Of a stretch of DNA of 64,000 bases, positions 59,344-64,000 are shown in pieces. A model generated the notes under the pieces. The model was not told the origin of the DNA and did no database searches. It worked only from the letters and a program-made list of their open reading frames with translations. Both the position numbers and the translations under genes were made by a program. Where the stretch lies: NCBI RefSeq assembly GCF_003284935.1, contig NZ_QMEV01000021.1:1-64000 (forward strand). The letters run 5' to 3'. How positions within the stretch are numbered: the first letter of the stretch is position 1; each line of letters starts with the position of its first letter. This DNA is from Mycobacterium colombiense. GTDB taxonomy: Bacteria; Actinomycetota; Actinomycetes; Mycobacteriales; Mycobacteriaceae.

Positions 59344-60735
59344 ATGTTCTTGGGCACAGTTGAGGACTGGACAGCCGAGGGCACCGTCGTCTCCTGGTAC
59401 CCCACCGCGGCGACCTATCGGCGCGCGGCCGAAGCCCAATACCATCCCGCCCCGGTGAGTTACCAGCAGGCGCAGCATCTTCGCTACTACCGTCGGCAGG
59501 TCAGTCGTGGCCGGGATATCCCCCGGCTGTGCATCGGGGCCTGGGAAATCAGCGGTGTCTGCGATATCGACGCGATGACACAGGCCATCAATACTCATCT
59601 GCGGCGACACGACACCTACCACGACCGGTTTGCCTTCGGTGACGATGACGAGATCCTTCGCTATGTCATTCCCGACCCTGAAGTCATCACTTTGCAGCCA
59701 ACCGATCTCGGCAGGATGGCGCCGACGCAGATCCGCAAACTGCTTCTCGACACGCCCGACCCGCTGCAATGGGACTGCTTCACCTTCGGGATCATCCAGG
59801 CTCAAGACCGGTTCACCATCTATATCGCCGTTGATCACCTGCGGGCGGATGGCATGTCGGCGGGCGTGATCTTCCTCGACATCCAAACGATGTACTTCGC
59901 CGCGTTGCAGCGGGCGCAGAGCCCGCTGCCGCCCGCCCCGAGCCATCGCGAATACAGCGCGAATCAGCACGCGTACACCCGCGGCCTGAACGAAGGGTCG
60001 CCCGAAATCCAGTCGTGGCGAGCTTTTCTCGCTGCAAACAATGGGGCGCTCCCGAAATTTCCCCTGGAACTGGGCGAGTCGAACGCGGATACACCGGGGG
60101 CGATCGACGTGTTCGACCTGATCGATGACGACCAGGGACGGCGGTTCGAAGCGGCGTGCCGCGCCGCGGGGGCGCGTTTCAGCGGCGGCGTGTTCGCCTG
60201 CGCCGCCCTGACAGAGCACCGGTTGACCGGTGCCGCAACATATTTCGGGCTGACCCCGTTCGACAACCGGCGCGATCCCGCACACGCCACGGCGGTCGGT
60301 TGGTTGGCCAGCTTCGTCCCGCTGGCAATCCCGACCGCCGGCGCGTCATTCGATGAGGTGGTCAGCGCCGCCCAGGCATCGTTCGACGGCAACACGGCCC
60401 TGGGCGCGGTCCCGTACTACCACCTGCTCGAGTCGACGGACCCGTCCTCGAACCCCATCGAGGTCCCGGACCGCCCGGTCCCGATGCTGTCCTACATCGA
60501 CATCCGCAAGCTGCCGTTCGGTGACTACTTCGACGGTCTGCGCGCCGGCGTCTGGGGTGACAACCGGCTGTCGGAGACGGTCTGCATGTGGGTCAACCGC
60601 ATGCACGACAAGACGCAGTTGGTGGTCGCCTACCCGGGCACCGACATCGCCCGCAGGTCGATCTTGCGCTACGTCGAGACGATGCGCGCCGAGTTCACCC
60701 GGGTCTCCGAGGCCGGACCGCGTATCGATGGGTGA
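59344..60735 (+). CDS. PapA-like acyltransferase
   Basis: A 463-residue condensation-fold acyltransferase of the polyketide-associated protein (Pap) family. These enzymes move acyl chains from PKS products or CoA onto alcohol acceptors such as trehalose or phthiocerol. The active-site motif is DHLRADGMSAG (HxxxDG) near residue 168. The N-terminus (MFLGTVEDWTAEGTVVSWYP) resembles PapA1/A2/A3 rather than PapA5. The DxGxR-like structural region is TYFGLTPFDNRRD. AAAGG lies six bases before the ATG. It heads an operon with a double permease, a second acyltransferase-like protein and a membrane protein, but no PKS is in view. Confidence 0.9.
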   Translation: MFLGTVEDWTAEGTVVSWYPTAATYRRAAEAQYHPAPVSYQQAQHLRYYRRQVSRGRDIPRLCIGAWEISGVCDIDAMTQAINTHLRRHDTYHDRFAFGDDDEILRYVIPDPEVITLQPTDLGRMAPTQIRKLLLDTPDPLQWDCFTFGIIQAQDRFTIYIAVDHLRADGMSAGVIFLDIQTMYFAALQRAQSPLPPAPSHREYSANQHAYTRGLNEGSPEIQSWRAFLAANNGALPKFPLELGESNADTPGAIDVFDLIDDDQGRRFEAACRAAGARFSGGVFACAALTEHRLTGAATYFGLTPFDNRRDPAHATAVGWLASFVPLAIPTAGASFDEVVSAAQASFDGNTALGAVPYYHLLESTDPSSNPIEVPDRPVPMLSYIDIRKLPFGDYFDGLRAGVWGDNRLSETVCMWVNRMHDKTQLVVAYPGTDIARRSILRYVETMRAEFTRVSEAGPRIDG

Positions 60736-60771
60736 CGCCCGCCCGGTCCTGTCGCCGCGGGAGGTCTCGCG

Positions 60772-62418
60772 ATGAGTGCCCTCGTGGCACTCACCTTGCG
60801 CACAATGTCGGGCTCCCGGCGCGATGCCGACCTGCTGTTCGCGGCGCTGGCTCCGGTCGGTTGCTTCCTGGGCTTCACCCTGGTGCTGGGCGGCATCATC
60901 CACACCGGCCCGATGACCTATCCGCAATACGTCCTCCCGGTGGTCATCGTGCAGGCGATGCTGTTCGGGGCGATGACCACGGCCGACCGTGCCGCACGAG
61001 ACCGCTTGTCCGGCTTCGGGTCCCGCCTTCGCACCCTACCGGTTCCTGCGGCGGTGCCCCTGGGTGCACGCATGCTCTATTGCTTCATACGCGCGGTCGT
61101 CGCGCTGGTCGCTTCCCTCGCGGTCGGGTGGTCGTTCGGCTTCCGGATGCAAGGCGGCGCGGGCGTCGCGGTTCTGTTCGTGGTCATCGTCGTGGCGTTC
61201 GCGATGGCGGTGTGCCTGGGCGCTGACGCCCTGGGCTCCCGCGTCGGTTCGGTCGAATCGTCAAGCCAATTGCTGCTACTCCCCCAACTGGTCCTGGTCC
61301 TGTTGTCGACCGGCATCGCTCCGGCGGACTCGTTCCCCACCTGGCTGGGACCGTTCATTCGCTACCAACCGGTGTCACAGGTCACCGAGGCGCTGCGCGC
61401 TCTTGCCACCGGTCGCGTCCCCGGCTGGGAGCTGGCGGTGACGTTGGGGTGGTGTCTCGGATTGCTGACGCTGTTCGGTGGGCTGGCGGTGCGCATGCAG
61501 CGACGGGTCAGCGCAGGGACTTCGGGCGCCGCTCGACGCGTGCGCAAGCCACGTCGGGACCCCGTGCCGGCGGGGGAGGTGTCCGCCGAACAGCCGCGGA
61601 CGAACGCCAACGCCGTGGCCGGGCAAAGGATTCCGTACCTGACACCGCTGACGGCCTTCGTCAGCCAAAGCGCATCGGAGGCGGGGCGGCTACTGCGCCG
61701 CTGGCGGCGCGATCCGATCGTCGCGGTGCAGGCGTTGTTGTTTCCGACGTTTCTGCTCATCATCTACAAGCTGCTGGTCGGCAAGTCCGTCTTGGCCGTC
61801 ACCGGGCACGACAGCCTGTACGGGCTGGTACCCATGTGCGCGGTGGTCGGCGCCGTGTTCGGAACCCTCGGCGCCGGTTTGGCTTTGCCGTCGGAGCGGG
61901 AGTCCGGCGTCCTGACCAGGTTGTGGGTGCAGCCGGTGCATCGGGCCAGCACCGTGGCTGGGCGGCTGGTCGCCGAGGCCGCCCGAACCATCATGTCCGC
62001 CGTCGTGCTCACCGTCTTCGGGATCGCGTTGGGTCTGCGGTTCAGCTATGGCTGGATGGCGATGCTGGCCTTCGTGCTGGTGCCAGTAGTGATTTCGGCG
62101 GGCATGGCGGTGTTGGTCATCGCCATCGCCGCCCGCGCGGACGGCAAGGCGATGGTGACGTGGCTGGGTGCGGGTTGCGTCGTGCTGTTGTTCCTCAACA
62201 CCGGTGTCGCTCCGGCCGAAGTGTTTCCGGGGTGGCTGCAACCGGTGGTGCGTTTTTCACCGATATCGCCGACGATCGAGGCGATGCGCGCGCTCGCCGA
62301 GGGCGGGCCGGTGCTGTCGCCGCTGTGGCAGGCGGCCCTGTGGGGCGGTGTCCTGGTCGCCCTGTTCGCGCCGGCGGCGGTGCGCGGGTATCGCGCCGCG
62401 GCCGAGGCGGGCTGCTAG
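60772..62418 (+). CDS. ABC-2 type permease with two fused membrane domains (DrrB/DrrC-like)
   Basis: A 548-residue membrane protein that reads as two ABC-2 permeases in one chain: residues about 1-240 and 295-545. Each has about six membrane segments and each ends with a similar block (SFPTWLGPFIRYQPVSQVTEALRAL and EVFPGWLQPVVRFSPISPTIEAMRAL). A hydrophilic Arg/Pro-rich linker joins them (SAGTSGAARRVRKPRRDPVP). GGGAGG precedes the ATG. Such permeases export lipids or antibiotics with an ATPase; no ATPase gene is in the window, so it would have to be encoded further right or elsewhere. Confidence 0.88.
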   Translation: MSALVALTLRTMSGSRRDADLLFAALAPVGCFLGFTLVLGGIIHTGPMTYPQYVLPVVIVQAMLFGAMTTADRAARDRLSGFGSRLRTLPVPAAVPLGARMLYCFIRAVVALVASLAVGWSFGFRMQGGAGVAVLFVVIVVAFAMAVCLGADALGSRVGSVESSSQLLLLPQLVLVLLSTGIAPADSFPTWLGPFIRYQPVSQVTEALRALATGRVPGWELAVTLGWCLGLLTLFGGLAVRMQRRVSAGTSGAARRVRKPRRDPVPAGEVSAEQPRTNANAVAGQRIPYLTPLTAFVSQSASEAGRLLRRWRRDPIVAVQALLFPTFLLIIYKLLVGKSVLAVTGHDSLYGLVPMCAVVGAVFGTLGAGLALPSERESGVLTRLWVQPVHRASTVAGRLVAEAARTIMSAVVLTVFGIALGLRFSYGWMAMLAFVLVPVVISAGMAVLVIAIAARADGKAMVTWLGAGCVVLLFLNTGVAPAEVFPGWLQPVVRFSPISPTIEAMRALAEGGPVLSPLWQAALWGGVLVALFAPAAVRGYRAAAEAGC

Positions 62419-63761
62419 TGAGCAGGCTGGCGCTGTTGGACCAGGCCGCTTTCCTTCGGCTGCGCGCCACCGGTCAAGGCAGCACGGTCCAATGCACGTG
62501 GGTTTACGACCGCGACGTCAACATCGACGACTTGCGGGCCTTCAACGACAATCTCGGCGCCGGCCTGCTCGGCCGCCGGATCGAGCGCTCGCCGCTGCCC
62601 TTCGGACGTCATCGCTGGGTGGTCGACGGCAGCTCCCCCGACATCGCATGGGAACCGCGGCAACCTCGGCACGACATCGGCGCGTGGCTCGAAAGGCGCG
62701 CCCAGCTGCGGGTGGACCCCGAGCACGGCCCGACGTTTCACCTCGCCGTGCTGCCGCTGGACGACGGCGGCGCAGCGGTCACCCTGGTGGCCTCGCACTG
62801 TGTCGCCGACGGGCTCGGCATGGCAACCGCGATAGCCGAAGCGGTCAAGGGAGAACAACGCAATCACGGTTACGCACAACCGAACTCACGCGGCCGGTGG
62901 CGTGCGGTGGTCGAGGACCTGGCCGATGCCGTCATCGCCCTGCCGGCGGCGATCCGAGCGCTGATTGCGACGCTGCTGATTTTGCTCAAGGTGTCGTCGA
63001 ACCAACCGGCCTCGCCGCGCAAGCGGAGCCCGGAGACGCTCACCACCACCGGCGACGACCCGAACGCGTCGCCGTCGGTGACGATCCAAACCGACGCTGC
63101 GGCATGGGAAGCGCGAGCGCGCAGCCTCAATGGAAGCAGCAACGCGCTCTTCATCGCCTTTGCCACGCGCCTGGCGCACCGGATGGGCAGAGTGCTGCCC
63201 GACGGTAACTGTGTGACGGTGGTGCTTCCGGTCAGCGACCGCACCGCCGACGACGACCGCGCCAACGCGCTGACGTCGATCACGGTGACGGTCGACGGCA
63301 CAGCGGTGGTCGACGACCTGACCGGTGTGCGCACCGACGTCAAGAGAGCGCTGACGGCCCTGCAAGACCAGCCCAACGAAATGCTCGCCGGGCTACCTCT
63401 CATCCCGTTCACGCCGCGGTGGCTGGTCCGGCGCGCCGAAGGCATCGCCATGTCGTCTGGCCAACTGCCGGTGGGATGTTCCAATCTCGGCGCCCTCGAT
63501 GCCGCCGTCAGCTGCATCGACGGTGCCGATGCATCCGAGGTCTCCATGCGGCTCGCCGAGCAGGGCATCACCCGGGCTCGCATCGAACAGGCACACGGCC
63601 AATTGTTCTGCGGCACAGGAACGGTCAACGGCAGCCGGTTTCTCACCGTCGTCGCGTACCAGAGCGGTTCCGAGCGCACCTTCGCTGCGCGCGAGGCCGC
63701 GTGTGGTGCGCTGGCCGATCTGCGCCTGTCGGCCACCACCGTGTACGAGGGCCGCATGTGA
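62418..63761 (+). CDS. Condensation-fold acyltransferase-like protein
   Basis: A 447-residue protein with VASHCVADGLGMATAIAE carrying an HxxxDG active-site motif near residue 125. The overall wax-ester-synthase/Pap-like layout places it in the CoA-dependent acyltransferase fold. It begins MSRLALLDQAAFLRLRATG. An internal hydrophobic helix (ALPAAIRALIATLLILLKV, about residues 175-195) may attach it to the membrane. GTG 62418 overlaps the permease stop (TAGTG) and its own stop overlaps the next gene (TGATG). Specific substrates are unknown. Confidence 0.85.
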   Translation: MSRLALLDQAAFLRLRATGQGSTVQCTWVYDRDVNIDDLRAFNDNLGAGLLGRRIERSPLPFGRHRWVVDGSSPDIAWEPRQPRHDIGAWLERRAQLRVDPEHGPTFHLAVLPLDDGGAAVTLVASHCVADGLGMATAIAEAVKGEQRNHGYAQPNSRGRWRAVVEDLADAVIALPAAIRALIATLLILLKVSSNQPASPRKRSPETLTTTGDDPNASPSVTIQTDAAAWEARARSLNGSSNALFIAFATRLAHRMGRVLPDGNCVTVVLPVSDRTADDDRANALTSITVTVDGTAVVDDLTGVRTDVKRALTALQDQPNEMLAGLPLIPFTPRWLVRRAEGIAMSSGQLPVGCSNLGALDAAVSCIDGADASEVSMRLAEQGITRARIEQAHGQLFCGTGTVNGSRFLTVVAYQSGSERTFAAREAACGALADLRLSATTVYEGRM

Positions 63762-64000
63762 TGGTGGCGCTGGGGGTTGAGGCGAAACCGCGCGCGCGGC
63801 ATCACCTCCTGTATGTGGGCATCGGCGCCGCGGTCGCGGTCTGGTCGGCGGTCGTGCTGTGGTGCGCGATCAAGGTCGTTCCCCTCGACGTGTACTGGAT
63901 GTCCTACTACGCCGCCGATTACGGACACGGCTTCGTCCGCCGCGGGCTCGCCGGTGAATTGGTTCACTCGGTCCCCGGGCATTATTTCGCGGCCTCGCTC
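63761..64000 (+). CDS. Polytopic membrane protein, first 80 residues (cut by window edge)
   Basis: ATG 63761 shares its A with the preceding stop. The visible part has a basic start (VEAKPRARHHLL), one membrane helix (YVGIGAAVAVWSAVVLWCAI) and an extracytoplasmic motif DVYWMSYYAADYGHGFVRRGLAGEL. The FVRRGLxGE pattern is common at the first loop of large polytopic surface-polysaccharide or glycosyltransferase-like membrane proteins. The remainder lies outside the window, so no function is assigned. Confidence 0.75.
   Translation, partial: MVALGVEAKPRARHHLLYVGIGAAVAVWSAVVLWCAIKVVPLDVYWMSYYAADYGHGFVRRGLAGELVHSVPGHYFAASL

Noticed and set aside
59013..59363. 116-codon + strand frame before the PapA-like gene
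   Set aside because: Composition unlike a protein and it overlaps the real start at 59344 without coupling.
61449..62417. N-terminal extension of the second acyltransferase into the permease gene (+ strand)
   Set aside because: The protein-like part starts at GTG 62418, coupled to the permease stop. The upstream part is an out-of-frame reading of the permease.

Overview
The window is GC-rich, gene-dense actinobacterial DNA. It carries two PPE-family genes, two CFP2/MTB12-type secreted antigens, SmtB-Zur, a decaprenyl diphosphate synthase of the mycobacterial type, and a complete mycobactin assembly line (mbtA-mbtH). Together these place it in the genus Mycobacterium. The backbone follows the order I remember from M. 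tuberculosis (dnaG-dgt, glyS-smtB-zur-uppS-recO-amiA2-era-ybeY-phoH1-rsmE-dnaJ2-hrcA-cfp2-mbt). Several insertions, and the loss of the plc/esx genes at this place, suggest a slow grower resembling the M. avium complex. The species cannot be proven from the sequence alone.

Left part (1-24.2 kb): housekeeping genes. These are dnaG (cut by the window edge), a lipoprotein-type Cu/Zn superoxide dismutase, dgt, a TPM-domain membrane protein, a PPE gene, glyS, the zinc regulators smtB-zur, and a minus-strand run uppS-recO. Next come amiA2 and a PLP-dependent basic amino acid decarboxylase. A tightly overlapping minus-strand block follows: era, a CorC-like CBS protein, a proline-rich secreted/anchored protein, ybeY and phoH. 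After it come rsmE, dnaJ2 and hrcA.

Middle part (24.2-27.3 kb): an inserted CMD-family protein/ECF41-type sigma factor pair, then two tandem CFP2/MTB12 paralogues with a strong hairpin between them.

Mycobactin locus (27.3-50.3 kb): a 21-kb minus-strand operon mbtB-mbtT-mbtC-mbtD-mbtE-mbtF-mbtG-mbtH, in which nearly every junction overlaps or is a few bases long. It diverges from mbtA across a 106-bp promoter holding a 14/19 match to the IdeR iron box. The thioesterase is a separate gene. MbtE has two full modules; its second adenylation domain lacks the Asp that holds the substrate alpha-amino group. mbtI and mbtJ are not in the window.

Right part (50.3-64 kb): accessory genes. A TetR/zinc alcohol dehydrogenase divergon has palindromic operators. 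An E. coli-type (class I-alpha) DAHP synthase sits behind what looks like a complete ribosome-mediated attenuator: a leaderless 24-residue leader peptide with Tyr-Trp-Arg-Phe codons, competing RNA pairings and a perfect intrinsic terminator. Then come a LysR/SDR divergon, a PPE protein carrying a C-terminal SHOCT-like domain, and a malic enzyme. Last is an operon of a PapA-like acyltransferase, a double ABC-2 permease, a second acyltransferase-like protein and a membrane protein cut by the window end. This last set looks like a surface-lipid assembly/export locus.
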